This document shows positions 33,096 to 43,501 of a DNA stretch of 64,000 bases, piece after piece. Source of the stretch: Sthenelais limicola (taxonomy: Eukaryota > Annelida > Polychaeta > Phyllodocida > Sigalionidae). Position 1 is the stretch's first letter; every line of letters starts with the position of its first letter. Where the stretch lies: positions 90,471,740-90,535,739 of the forward strand of contig OW804095.1 of assembly GCA_942159475.1 (NCBI GenBank). Direction: 5' to 3'. A program made the position numbers and the translations under genes. The notes under the pieces were generated by a model. That model was not told the DNA's origin and did not search any database. It saw only the letters and a program-made list of their open reading frames with translations.

Positions 33096-33140
33096 ACTCA
33101 GACAGGGAGGCATACACTCAGACAGGGAGGCGCCATGGGC
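33096..33140 (+). repeat. 23-bp tandem duplication at the transposon edge
   Basis: ATACACTCAGACAGGGAGGC occurs twice head to tail directly after the right end of Academ-like element 1. Confidence 0.85.
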
Positions 33141-33335
33141 TGAGAGGGATAGCTAGGGATAGAGAGTGTACATTAACTGCTTGCTGCGAATGTACTCAAA
33201 GTCGCTACGAATGTTCTCAATGTGACCATGAATCTTATCAACTTTGATAAGATTATCAACTTTGATTATGAAACGGAATTTGTCCCAAAAGGGATGTTTT
33301 TCTACTTAATTGTCCCTGATTTTGAAACAGGGCCC

Positions 33336-33612
33336 TGAACGACAATAATGTTGGAGAAAAACAATTGTGTAGAGAACATAATAAGATTGTATTACAAACC
33401 AATGACCAGTGTTTGGTTTACATCAAAATAATGTGAATACAAAAATTGTTAATTGGATCATACTTCAAACAAAAGCTTATATTCAAAGACAGAAACTCTT
33501 CCAAGAAGGCAAGTTGATTTATGTTCACTATTGTATGACATTCGAAAAAGAATCAAAACTAAAATATATGTGTGATATAAATGCTACAGCTGCTTTATAC
33601 GAATATAGTTAG
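33336..33612 (+). pseudogene. L1/Tx1-type LINE ORF2, C-terminal end (continuation)
   Basis: After the MITE, LINE reading resumes with LNDNNVGEKQLCREHNKIVL, then IVNWIILQTKAYIQRQKLFQ and FEKESKLKYMCDINATAALY before a stop at 33612. This is the usual C-terminal helix-rich end of Tx1-type ORF2. The next DIRS-type element follows directly. Confidence 0.6.
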
Positions 33613-36212
33613 CACCACCTGTGCCGGTCACCTGTTCCGCAAGCCAAGCCTCTGACTCATTCTCCTCTCACACATAGCCATTGCTTGTCCATTTTTTTCC
33701 CTCGCTCTGTTGAACCTGCTTGTGACATGGCTTTGTGTGGTGTTTGTTCCAAGGAACATAAATGGCCTGGCAAGGTGACTTGGCGTTACAAAAAACGGGC
33801 CATGGAGAAAGCTCAGGCACAGGGAAGTCAACCCGAGGATTGGAAATTATTTCGTGGAGATATTGACTTAGAGGAAGAGACTGACGGTGGCGACGACAAG
33901 GGCGCGGTTGCTTCTCCTGAATCTCAGACCAAGGTTGATCCCGTTTTGCTTTTATTGGAGGCACAGACTACACAAACTGCAGTTATTCAAAGTCAATCTA
34001 AGCAGTTTGACCAACTTTTCAGTTCTTTTAAGGACTTTACAGTGAAAATGAAGGATTCGAGTAGAGCCGGTGGCCAAGGTGGCTCGACCGGTTCTCAGCA
34101 GCAGTCGTCAACACCACCACCAACCCCACCTCCTCCTCCACCGCCCGGGGGTGACCAGTCCACCGGTGCAATCACCCAACTGCTCACCACTGCCTTACAT
34201 CAGCTGACTTCTGTCATCGACCCGGATGCTACTCGACGCTTAAAAGGTATTGTGTTCAGACCAGAGTACTACATCCAATATAAGGATAATAATGTGCAGA
34301 TAAAGAACTTGGATCATAAGAAACTCACCTTTCGTTCGTTAATATTTGGTATGCTTCTTGTATTGCAACACATACTGGAAACTGATGGCGATGTGAAGGG
34401 GTATCTGTCACACCTAATCCTCATTTCTAAACATGCTGTGGCTGAGTCCTATGTTGACTCTGCTTTCGTTGAATATGACAGATCAGTGGTGGATAAGGTG
34501 GTTGATGGTACCACTACTACATTTAACTTTGATCCTATGGCCATGTCGTCTCATTTTCATGCTGCTGCTATGACTACTGCTAAGTTTCTCCGATCCCTGA
34601 ATGTTGTTTGGGCTTCCCCCGCTGCTGTTGCCGGTCAGGCTCAGGGTCAAGGTTGCAGTGGTGGCAAGCCTTGGCAGAAGCGTGGTGGTGCGGCGAATGG
34701 TTCACCTACTGCTCTTGAATCCCCCCCCCATCTGATTATCCGGAGGAAAACTGTTTTCATTGGAATTACCGGACATGCACCACCGCCAATTGTCCTAAAG
34801 AGCACATATGTCGGATTTGCAAGCTCAAGCATAAGGCGCGGGGCTGCCCTAGGGAATCCCCGCCAAAACAGTGACATCATGCCTTCTCCGATCCTCTCGT
34901 CAAGGGTGAGATCTGTCATGGCGGCCCCCAGCCATTATGCTTGATACCGACGCCTTTCGACACAGACTTTTCTTCTGATTACTCTTCAAATACTCCACAT
35001 GACTTGGATCTGTCTTTGTTATTCGTCGGGATGCAACCATCCGATACCAGTGACACTATCTATGGGACTGACCGCGCTGTTAAAGGTGCTCTGGATACAT
35101 TGACAGTTTCTAAACATACTGGTGTTATTGATCTCGCTTGTTGTTGTGATGATGTTGCCAAGTGTTATAATTCTACTGATGCTGATGTTACCTATGTTAC
35201 CTCTGATCACATTGATATATGTACTCCTGATTTGAATTTTGTCCCTGCATTTGATTCTGATACATTTGTTGCTCGTCCTTTACCTTGTGATGATGATTGT
35301 TCAGCTAATCTACTTGACGGTAATTCATGCCTTGATGCTTGTATTAGCCAGGACCTCTACAGTCATGATTATGTTAGCACTACGGATGATACTACTGATT
35401 GTGTACATTCTTCACCTTGTCATGTATTACCTTGTCATGTATTACCTTGCAATGTAGCTTCTGTGAGTTGGTTAGATGATTACAACCAGCATCACTCATA
35501 TGTCCCAGTTACCTTTGTACCCAACTTACCTGTCTTTCCTGTGTATGATACGATTGATCATTATATTGGGGGCTATCCCTCTCAGATGGCTAGGCTGGCT
35601 TGGGAACATGAACTGGCTTATGAAAGTGATCCTCAACTCAGGTCATATCTGCTCAATGGCATTACCAGCGGCTTTGACATTGTTGATTCTGTTGACACCG
35701 TCGCTTCTTATAATAGGCGCAACTATGCATCTGTAACGCATGGAGAATCTCATCAGTTCATTTCTGGCCTACTTAATGATGAGATTGAGCACCATAAGTA
35801 TGTTGTGGTTGATGCAAAACCACATTGTGTTCACAGTTTGGGCGCGGTTCCGAAGCCGGATTCTACATACCGCCCTATCACCGATTGCAGGAGACCACTG
35901 GAGATCTCTATCAACAATCACATGAATAGCATTTGTGATTCTTTTTCCTACAAGACAAGTCCCTAATTGAGCCTAGTTCTTATTTGTGTACCACCGATAT
36001 TTCAGCTGCTTATAGGTCCATTAATGTCAATGCAGACCATGCTACGTGCCAAGGTATTAGATGGGACTTTGGAGATGGAGAAGTGTTCCTGGAGGACCTC
36101 CGTCTTTGCTTTGGCCTGCGTTGTGCTCCCTACATCTTTATCACAATTAGTGACTTCGTTACCAGGGCCATGGCACTCACATTACACTTCCTTGTTTGTG
36201 TTCTTACTTATT
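33613..36212 (+). mobile_element. DIRS-type retroelement 2, gag and RT N-terminal half only
   Basis: Gag, zinc knuckle, linker ORF and the first half of RT are present. Homology stops at 36212 exactly where the YLDD block should begin (LVCVLTY, then a stop). RNase H and recombinase are absent, so the element is 3' truncated. Its gag is closely related to the minus-strand fragment at 21.8-22.8 kb. Confidence 0.8.
33727..34944 (+). CDS. DIRS-type Gag protein
   Basis: Starting at the ATG at 33727 (the frame is open further upstream only from a non-ATG codon) the product begins MALCGVCSKEHKWPGKVTWR. That is a small Cys/Trp motif followed by an acidic linker, a polyproline stretch, and a globular core (LKGIVFRPEYYIQYKDNNVQ to SSHFHAAAMTTAKFL). 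It ends GGKPWQKRGG. The zinc knuckle (CTTANCPKEHICRICKLKHK) lies in the -1 frame after a run of about nine C at 34721-34729. Gag would package element RNA. Confidence 0.65.
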   Translation: MALCGVCSKEHKWPGKVTWRYKKRAMEKAQAQGSQPEDWKLFRGDIDLEEETDGGDDKGAVASPESQTKVDPVLLLLEAQTTQTAVIQSQSKQFDQLFSSFKDFTVKMKDSSRAGGQGGSTGSQQQSSTPPPTPPPPPPPGGDQSTGAITQLLTTALHQLTSVIDPDATRRLKGIVFRPEYYIQYKDNNVQIKNLDHKKLTFRSLIFGMLLVLQHILETDGDVKGYLSHLILISKHAVAESYVDSAFVEYDRSVVDKVVDGTTTTFNFDPMAMSSHFHAAAMTTAKFLRSLNVVWASPAAVAGQAQGQGCSGGKPWQKRGGAANGSPTALESPPHLIIRRKTVFIGITGHAPPPIVLKSTYVGFASSSIRRGAALGNPRQNSDIMPSPILSSRVRSVMAAPSHYA

Positions 36213-36214
36213 AG
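34941..36214 (+). pseudogene. DIRS-type linker plus RT N-terminal half
   Basis: The frame that carries the zinc knuckle continues, after one TGA at about 34873, into a 341-residue ORF. It is an Asp/Cys/Val-rich linker, then YVPVTFVPNLPVFPVYD, WEHELAYESDPQLRSYLLNG, and RT fingers with AVPKPDSTYRPITDCRRPLE. After a frame change at about 35960 it continues CTTDISAAYRSINVNADHAT (block A) and LRLCFGLRCAPYIF (block B). The element then breaks off before the YxDD block. Confidence 0.75.
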
Positions 36215-36840
36215 GAAACAGAAGACGACTATGCATGTGAGATGAGAGAAACTGAAAGCAGGGAAGAAAAACAAAAGTGGAAACAAGTTTGTGTTGATAT
36301 CAATGATTATATAGAATCGCTGAAAATATAAGAACCCATGTATCATTCACTTTATATTTATATCAATCATATAGACAACAAATGTCCCATAAGTCTTATT
36401 TTTCCCAACCATATTTCCATGCTCAAGTTCGAGATACCGCCGAATCTTTTTTAACAGACAAAAAGTTCAACAAGAGGAAAATTTTCCCCACGCACATTGG
36501 TGTAGAAACTTGGGACTTGGGAAGCTCAAATCCGTCTTTTTGGTGTCGCATTGTATAGACCCCTTGGGCCCCCCACTGGTGGGGCCTGGCGTTGGAGAAA
36601 ATGAGCAATAGCTTCATAAAACTGTCACAAGAAGGCCTCACCAAAGGATACTGTGCGTTCTCGAGTAAATATGAGGTTAAATTATTGTCATGCATAACGC
36701 TGAAACTTGAGCAACATTTGAATTTCTCTATCATTTAAAATGACTGCTATATATGTTTAGTGTTGTAACAGCCCAGAAGGCAGGGAACTGAATAAAAGTT
36801 TCGAAATAAAAGAAAATGCCAATGGTTTTAAATCAATGAA
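36215..36840. other. no gene seen
   Basis: Non-coding sequence downstream of the truncated DIRS element. No repeat ends recognised. Confidence 0.4.
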
Positions 36841-36885
36841 ATATCTGTTACGGTCTCCTTTTTAATAGGATTTTTCTTTTTTTTT

Positions 36886-36911
36886 TGGGGGGGGGGGGGG
36901 CGGGGGGGGGG
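36886..36911 (+). repeat. poly-G run
   Basis: About 25 bases, all G except one C, preceded by a poly-T run. Possibly G-quadruplex forming or an assembly-sensitive site. Confidence 0.85.
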
Positions 36912-37004
36912 TCGAGCCCGACAATACGATGCTTATATAAACGTTTTGTCCCCAATCGGAAAGGATATCCATATGAAATAGGAAAAATCTCAGATATCCA
37001 AGAC

Positions 37005-37141
37005 TTCTTTTTTGAATATCCTTTTCCTTTTTTGAATACCCTTTTCCTTTTTTGAATATACTTTTCCTTTTTGGAATGTCCTTTTGCTTGTTGGAAAGTC
37101 CTTTTTCTTTTGGAAAGTCCTTTTCCTTTTTGGAATATCCA
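37005..37141 (+). repeat. ~20-bp CCTTTTCCTTTTTTGAATAT tandem repeat, about 7 copies
   Basis: Head-to-tail units, with GAATAT changing to GGAAAGT in the later copies. Confidence 0.9.
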
Positions 37142-37209
37142 CTGTCTTAAGCTATTCTCAGTTCTTTTCACCATTCCTATGCCAACATGTATATGTCCCA
37201 TGACACAAA

Positions 37210-37420
37210 ATGGGGTTGAGAGGGAGAGGGAGGGTGAGCGGGAAAGGGAGGGTGGGATGGAGAGGGAGGGTGAGAGGAGAGAGGGGAGAGGTAGGGTGAA
37301 TGGGAGAGGAAGGGTGAGCGGGTGGGGGAGAGGGAGGGTGAGAGGGAGGGTGAGCAGGAGGGTGAGAGGGAGAGGGAGAGAGAGGGTGAGAGGGAGACGG
37401 AGAAAGAGAAATGAAGAGAA
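37210..37420 (+). repeat. GAGAGGGAGGGTGAGMGG purine minisatellite
   Basis: A purine-rich array of GAGAGGGAGGGTGAG-type units. The long open frames on both strands here are repeat artefacts. Confidence 0.9.
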
Positions 37421-37429
37421 GACAGCATG

Positions 37430-40380
37430 GTAGGAAAGGAGACATGTCTGTGAACATAGTCTAATTGCTATGGTGACCACTGCAGCTGGGAACCACACAC
37501 AGTGGTCATGTGTTACATAACAGGGGATGTCCCCTTTTGTACAGAGACAAAAGGGGTTACCAGAGGTGAAATATGAGTCACCATAGTCTCCTTTGGTACA
37601 GAGATAAAAGTAGTGTACCAGAGAAATAGGAATCACCATCGGAGAAATAGGAAAAAGGAGAGGGGATATACTTTTGTGTGGTTGATATCTCAGGGGAATA
37701 GTCAAATCTGCTCGGAAATAGGAAGTGAGGAGTTGGAAATATATTTATAGTATGTGAAATAGCTTGTACCAAAGAGGAAAAGACTGTCCCAATTTCGTCA
37801 TTGGTATAAATGTCCACTTTGGGACGCAACAGATGTCCACGTCCCTTTAATCTTGCTCATGGCCTGGATATGACGAAATATTTGGTAGCAACATTGGTAG
37901 TAGACAAGTTTCTGTCTGAGAAGAAATACGGATAGAAAAACAAAGACATGCATGCAGCCTCGTCCAAAAGATATTTATTTGATACCTATATTATAATCTA
38001 TCTACCGATAGCCTGGTACATCCGTCGATGATGTGAGTATACGTCGTAAATAATAATACAGGACTATAACCTGCTATATCCCATACTCTGGACACGTTCC
38101 TCAGCTTTTAGAAATGTTAAAATTGTTCTGTAAAAGTCTTACTTAGAGATGTACACAGTCTGCGACCACAACCACAACGAAGCACTTTGGTAAGAAAGGC
38201 TTATCAATTAATCATTGATCTCTGGTTTTGTACTTACAAAATATACGCCAACAAATATCAGCTATGTACAGCAAGGACCTGTGGAGGACATTTAGTTTTA
38301 AGCTTTGGATGGATAGACATTGTTGTTTCAAAACCACTAAACGTATTATGATATGGAAGAAACCCAGGACTTAGCCTTCCCAATTACTATATTCTTTTTC
38401 AGCTGGAGGGGTAGATTAATACTATTAATGATATTAGTTAATACATATTAATTCGAAAATGCCGCAATGGAATCTAATTTCCAATTATAATAAGTGGTTG
38501 TCATTTTAGAGTTCTTAAATTCAGTGTGATTTCATTTCTGATACTCATACTAGTTAGAGTATATGATACTGTTATTCTGACCAAGTCCCTTTTGATTTTT
38601 GATTTGATTTCTAAGATGATACCTTTTCAAAAAGACCCGGTAAGCTATATATTGCCTGCCATATATGCAAAAGTGAAATAGACCGTTTGAACATTCAAAA
38701 ACTGAAGCATATTCCAACCGCATTGTCGTCATGTTCCTTCGATAATCTACTAAGAATACCGAGGTTGAAATCGTAGATAAAAGGCGTATATTGTTGTTTA
38801 GAAGTATAGTATTAACATGTATTGATTTTAAAATTCTAGGTAATCTTTAAAATGAGACAACAATTTTATCGATAACACACTGATGCAGTTTTTATCCAAT
38901 AGTGGTAACAGCCCCTATATAATACAAAATGATGTAGGAAGACATAGTGACTCTCAGGACATATTACAGTTGGACAAAGATTTATATCAATAGCAACTTA
39001 TTACACAATTCTATAATAATTATATAATGTAATAAATGATCAACCTGAAGGTCTAGATCATGGGTCTAACTATATTCGTGTCATTAGGTAATTACAAACA
39101 CAGAACTTTGCGCTTGCTACATTTAGTATCATGTCACACGCTCTCTCTCTCTCTATATATATAATGTTATCTCAGTCTACATTGGTTCTGTACATGGATT
39201 GTCCTTTTTTTCTAATTTGGTATCAAGAGCAAACACAACAACCTAAATGATGTTGGAAGGGGTCGCGATAACGCTTCAGCAGTACACAGCAGTGACTGCA
39301 TGAAATCACTCACAAAATTGAGGAAAATTCTGATGTCGAGTGGTCGGTCCGGTCCATTGGCGCAGGGGAATGGGGCAGACTGATCCTTTTGACATAAAGA
39401 GGCATCGTGGGATGCCCAGTGCACAATCTTCTACAAATCTGAAAAGGGTTTCATGCAGTTTATTTCTTGTTATTTGCCTTCTAATGCACAGAGGCTGAAG
39501 TGAAGTTCCCGTATGTGCACTTCTAACACAATATAACCATCATAGTTATGCATATCATTGGGATTATGGGTCAGGTCGTCAGAAAATGTACAATCGGCAG
39601 CTCTGCACTTTTAATAAATTGTACTAAATTTGGCCGAAAAGATGGTAAATACTAGATATATCTAAGCATAGTTGGTATATATTATGGACTGTATAGAACA
39701 ATTGGTGAAGGCGAATCGTACATTTTCAGGCGACTTCACCCTTATACATAGTGGCAGCAGATCGTCTGACAGTTTACCGAAGAACAATGTAAAACAATAG
39801 TTCTCATCATGTATGGATGGATGACAACAATCTTTGTCATAACTATTATATTGGTAATAGTGTAACACTATTACTGCATTTCAGTCGGCTATGCATCTAA
39901 TTTGGAATAAGATTTCTGTACCAACATACCCATTATCAATACTTATTCTACAGGGACTATATATTCTTGTTTTTATTACATAACTTACATAACATGCAAA
40001 ACATGGAGCTACATCTTTCTATTAAAAACTATTTTCGTTTCATTTTCTTTTCTTATGCTTTATATATCATGCAATGGTTCACAACCGCCAGTGGACACGA
40101 ACATTAGGTACAAGCTTTTCAAAACATTGTGATTTTGATCTTGCAGAATCAAAATCAACAATTAATTTGGGGTATCAGATCTAGCTGATGTTGATTTCAT
40201 CAAAAAGGAACCCATCATTGGTTATTTGGTTTGGAATACAGGAATCACAAATAGAACAGAAGGTGCAGACTCTATTTATAATTTAAATTTGCCATAGTTT
40301 CACCACTTTCCATCTATCTCCGTGACCCATGCATAAGAAATGTGCATCTATACATGATGTTAAAACTTAATATCCTAGGA
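37430..40380. other. no gene seen
   Basis: About 3 kb of AT-rich sequence. A (CT)n(TA)n microsatellite lies at about 39140-39165. No ORF with protein-like character and no element ends that I could pair. Confidence 0.45.
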
Positions 40381-40381
40381 C

Positions 40382-40388
40382 TATATAA
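40382..40388 (+). promoter_or_regulatory. TATA box of the secreted-peptide exon
   Basis: TATATAA in GC-neutral flanks, about 46 bp before the ATG at 40434. CATCATTTCC about 25-30 bp downstream could be the start site. Confidence 0.4.
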
Positions 40389-40433
40389 CCCGAGTTAAAA
40401 GCGAGAACATCATTTCCAGTTGGCATATTGAAA

Positions 40434-40580
40434 ATGTCCTATTCAAAAGAAATGGCACTTTAACTGAGGATAGCCATCGGTATCTCTGCACTCCTGTTGG
40501 TCAGTCATGCAGCAGGGGCCGAATATCTGATTACAGATGGCTTGTACCAAAGGAGTCGCCCATGGGAAGCAAGGAAGTAG
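40434..40580 (+). pseudogene. short secreted-peptide exon with an in-frame stop
   Basis: The ATG at 40434 starts MSYSKEMAL, then TAA (40461-40463). The same frame goes on as LRIAIGISALLLVSHAAGA, a typical signal-peptide core and cleavage site. EYLITDGLYQRSRPWEARK follows and TAG is at 40578. Removing the TAA (one base from CAA) would give a classical secreted-peptide first exon behind a TATA box. A donor-like GTAGCA sits at 40576. It may be a neuropeptide-like or other secreted-peptide precursor. The stop means a pseudogene, a polymorphism or a base error. I do not recognise the peptide. Confidence 0.4.
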
Positions 40581-41490
40581 CATGCACTAGGAAGGTTTGT
40601 CTGGCTAAGGATGCACTGAATCCTTAGATACCCAGTCGCGTGTTCCCTCCAATCTCACATCTTAGAGAGCTCCTTAACTTTTCCTTTGGTTGGGAAACAT
40701 CGATGGCTCATACTGACGGTCTCTTGTTCTCCCTTCTTTTTCTACAAAATAAGGCAATTTTACTAGAAGGTTTGAAATACGCAGAGAAACACCTTTCCTT
40801 CTAGTTACTTCAGACCATAGCCGGGGGTGTCGCTTTATATTATCGTGGTTACGATGATTCTTGTTTCATAATTTGTGATCAATTTTAAACTGGTGTAATC
40901 TAAATTCCCCTAAACATGGCTGAAACATTGAAAAGTTCATTTTTAAAAGAAAGGTAATGGTATTATGTTAAAGAATATGGATTTATTGATGAAGAAACAC
41001 TATGATATGACATATATTTTGGCATAAGTTTGTTCCGAGAGTGTTGTTTGATGTATGTCCTCACCCCCATTCTCTATTCCAGCATACGAAAGTCATCTTA
41101 TAAAATTCAAACATTAGCTTCAAAAATATTTCCTAACGTCTAATACCATTAGACTGTATTTAAAATGAATGAGTATTCATCGGTCAGTATACAAATCAGC
41201 ATAGATTAGCGCATTCTCTGAATTCACTGTACAAAATAATATTTCTCTATCATCACCGTTTGGTCTTGTTCTGGAATGACTTACATTGTTTCTCTCCTCC
41301 ATTCCTCCTTGTGGCTTGGAACCAAAATGCAGCATTGTTATAAAATATGCGCATTGGACATGTAACCACCATCTTTTAACAGTAACAATTTACAATAAGG
41401 GTTATTCATGCATCTATTCTATACAAACACACTGTTGACCGAGGCGCATTCTAGCACCCATCTGGTTTTCAGATGCTCATAAACATTCAA
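40581..41490. other. no gene seen
   Basis: Non-coding sequence downstream of the peptide exon. Further exons of that gene could lie here but none is recognisable. Confidence 0.4.
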
Positions 41491-41493
41491 GGA

Positions 41494-41499
41494 TTTATT
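41494..41499 (-). terminator. polyadenylation signal of the DEG/ENaC gene
   Basis: AATAAA on the minus strand, about 180 bp after the stop codon. Confidence 0.5.
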
Positions 41500-41676
41500 C
41501 TGGGATTGTTTTGGGGGCCGAGGTGTTACAATCTATTGGATGTTGGCTAGAGGGGGTGTTTCGATGGGGAACAAGTGTTACTGGGAAAGAAACTAGAACT
41601 ACTACAGGGGGATTTAAATGGACTGAAGGAGTCAGTGTGCTGTTGCAACGTATTCCCTCTATAACTTTGGGTGGCC

Positions 41677-43434
41677 TCAAACAGCCGTCAAACGATCGAC
41701 TTCACATTGCATCTCGACATCTCTCTCAGCCACTTTGTCCAGTCGTCTCTCCCCCACGGTTCTTCCTCTGGATGTTATGAACCTGCAGACATCGGCAAAC
41801 AGTTGTACAACTTCGAATAATGTCATCACTGATATCCCAATCCACAATCCAAGTTGCCCTCCGATGTCCGAAATAAGGCGAATTGCTTCATAGTCTGGCG
41901 CCTCAGTCGTTTTAATCACATTGCTATCGGCTATATGGACGTTTAGCCGCGAGATATGATCAGACATGGCATCTAAATAATCTTTGCCAAACTTTTGGAG
42001 GAGAACCTCCTTCTTTCTGGATGGCATTTGTTCCAAGAAGTCGGTTATCGTAGTATAGAATGCAGTGTGTTCTTCTGTCTTTTCCGGAATAGTGCTTAAG
42101 CTATAGTAGGAGTCATATTCTATGTCATTGCATGGGGGGTAACAGTTACATCTGTCGATGGCATCCGGGTCCTTCAGTGTCAAATTTTCATAGACCTCTT
42201 TACGGCAATTAAGCCTCTGACTCCATTTTGTGATCTTGTCGTTGCATGTATCGGTGGTCAAATCAAGGAGGCATTGGGGTTCGAGTTTAGGCAGTTCTAC
42301 ACAATAGGGATAAGCAGCATTCTGTTTTTTTCGCACTGATATACGGTTGTCTATACAGCCACAGCGCTTTATGATGCTATTCTGTAGGCAGTCATTTTGG
42401 CAACCAATAAGTGTGTATAAAAATTCTTCATTCGAGTCAGATGAAGAACAGTTACCATGGGGAGGGGATATTCGAGAATTTTCCCTGGCTTTTACACCGA
42501 TTGTCACAGAAAATCCCGGAGCTATATCAAACCCTTCGTGGGTAGGATGAGGAACAGTGTCTGGAGAATGAATCACCACACGAGCCCCTCGACCACTTGC
42601 TAAAGCTGAGTCTGACTCTTCCACCCCAGGTATGAGGAAGTCAAAAGAGGAAGACTGGGTAAGCTGTCCGGCACTCCCAGTAAATAGTAGAAGAGATAGG
42701 CCAAACTCGATCCCCTGTAGTCTGTTATTTTGGGACCTATCAACATGCTCAGGTTTGAATGTAAAGCAGTTGAAATAATATGGGTCAAAGAATTTCGCTA
42801 GAGCTTTTGTTGTGTTGCACTTCTCGTCCATAAAAGTGCAACTCACTATAAAATCCTTCAGTGCGATACCTCCTTTGGATGCCATATCAGTACCAAGATT
42901 CGCTATAAGTCCTAGACGAGAATACACTTCCAACATGTCCTCCCTGGTCTTGTCAAACGATATGTTCAGCATTTGGTACTTTTGGAAATAATAGGAGGAA
43001 AACTCCCAAAAAACCTCATATCTATCCTGGAAATCTTTAAGAAAATCTGGATCGTCAGGATGTGATACGTTGTCAGGTGTAAAAAACATTTTCTCTAATT
43101 TGTCCACGGTCAAGATATCCAGATGCTTCGTGTTGCATACGGAAACCCAGGGGAAGCGCACCGGGCGTTGAACGATCTCGACGTTCACCTTTTTGGGGTA
43201 GCTGTAATATCTCTGCAGGAGGATTGCTGTTTGCCAGAAGAACATACCAAACGCTGCCATGCATATAATGGACCAGAATATCCGAGCTGTAAACGACTGT
43301 GCATTTATAATGCGCGGAACGCCGTGCATGGAAGTGGCGCCGGCAAACTCCCGGAAGACGCCGTGAACGGCAACTCCGCGACGTCTATTGTTGTCTGGTT
43401 TCCCACACCGGGTGCTGTTGTGTAGACTACCCAT
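41677..43434 (-). CDS. DEG/ENaC-family sodium channel subunit
   Basis: The product is 585 residues, close to the family norm. The start is the ATG at 43434 (context GACCATGG). An earlier in-frame Met at 43506 lies in intron-like sequence, because TTTCTCTTCTTCAG ends 10 bases before this ATG. The cytosolic N-terminus has the gating His-Gly (ATSMHGVPRI, H37 G38). TM1 is about 51-73 and is followed by RFPWVSVCN, the post-TM1 motif. The long Cys-rich extracellular loop contains NDCLQNSIIKRCGCIDNR and CNCYPPCNDIEYD. TM2 (about 520-550) holds GGQLGLWIGISV, with G-I-S at the selectivity-filter position, then the E of TLFEVV. It forms trimeric, amiloride-type Na+ channels in the plasma membrane. The ligand (acid, peptide or mechanical) cannot be told. 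The frame is intact and the coding part is a single exon. Confidence 0.92.
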   Translation of the reverse strand: MGSLHNSTRCGKPDNNRRRGVAVHGVFREFAGATSMHGVPRIINAQSFTARIFWSIICMAAFGMFFWQTAILLQRYYSYPKKVNVEIVQRPVRFPWVSVCNTKHLDILTVDKLEKMFFTPDNVSHPDDPDFLKDFQDRYEVFWEFSSYYFQKYQMLNISFDKTREDMLEVYSRLGLIANLGTDMASKGGIALKDFIVSCTFMDEKCNTTKALAKFFDPYYFNCFTFKPEHVDRSQNNRLQGIEFGLSLLLFTGSAGQLTQSSSFDFLIPGVEESDSALASGRGARVVIHSPDTVPHPTHEGFDIAPGFSVTIGVKARENSRISPPHGNCSSSDSNEEFLYTLIGCQNDCLQNSIIKRCGCIDNRISVRKKQNAAYPYCVELPKLEPQCLLDLTTDTCNDKITKWSQRLNCRKEVYENLTLKDPDAIDRCNCYPPCNDIEYDSYYSLSTIPEKTEEHTAFYTTITDFLEQMPSRKKEVLLQKFGKDYLDAMSDHISRLNVHIADSNVIKTTEAPDYEAIRLISDIGGQLGLWIGISVMTLFEVVQLFADVCRFITSRGRTVGERRLDKVAERDVEMQCEVDRLTAV

Positions 43435-43448
43435 GGTCGAAGCGGCCT
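43435..43448 (-). promoter_or_regulatory. 5'-UTR segment and splice acceptor before the channel ATG
   Basis: On the minus strand a strong polypyrimidine tract ending CTTCTTCAG precedes GCCGCTTCGACCATGG. A non-coding first exon is therefore expected upstream (higher coordinates). Confidence 0.6.
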
Positions 43449-43479
43449 GAAGAAGAGAAAGGTAAAAAAATGTCAATAT

Positions 43480-43501
43480 AAATTGAATTGAATTGAATTG
43501 A
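43480..43501 (+). repeat. (AATTG)n microsatellite
   Basis: Four AATTG units in the presumed first intron of the channel gene. Confidence 0.8.

Larger units (their letters stand above)
29519..33335. mobile_element. MITE with TGTTTCATAAT termini, split by the Academ-like element
   Basis: The left end is GGTGTTGTTTCATAATGAA; the right end read inward is CCTGTTTCAAAATCAGGGAC. An uninterrupted copy lies at 60276-60658 in the other orientation and aligns on both sides of the Academ-like insertion. There is no coding content of its own (about 450 bp without the insert). It interrupts the Tx1-type LINE. I could not fix its target duplication. Confidence 0.65.

Noticed and set aside
36848..37829. Long antisense ORF up to 285 codons plus other frames
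   Set aside because: Ser/Pro/Leu-rich repeats arise from purine minisatellites; all frames are open in the array.
41511..41780. 89-codon ORF on the plus strand
   Set aside because: It overlaps the 3' end and UTR of the DEG/ENaC gene on the opposite strand and has no motif.
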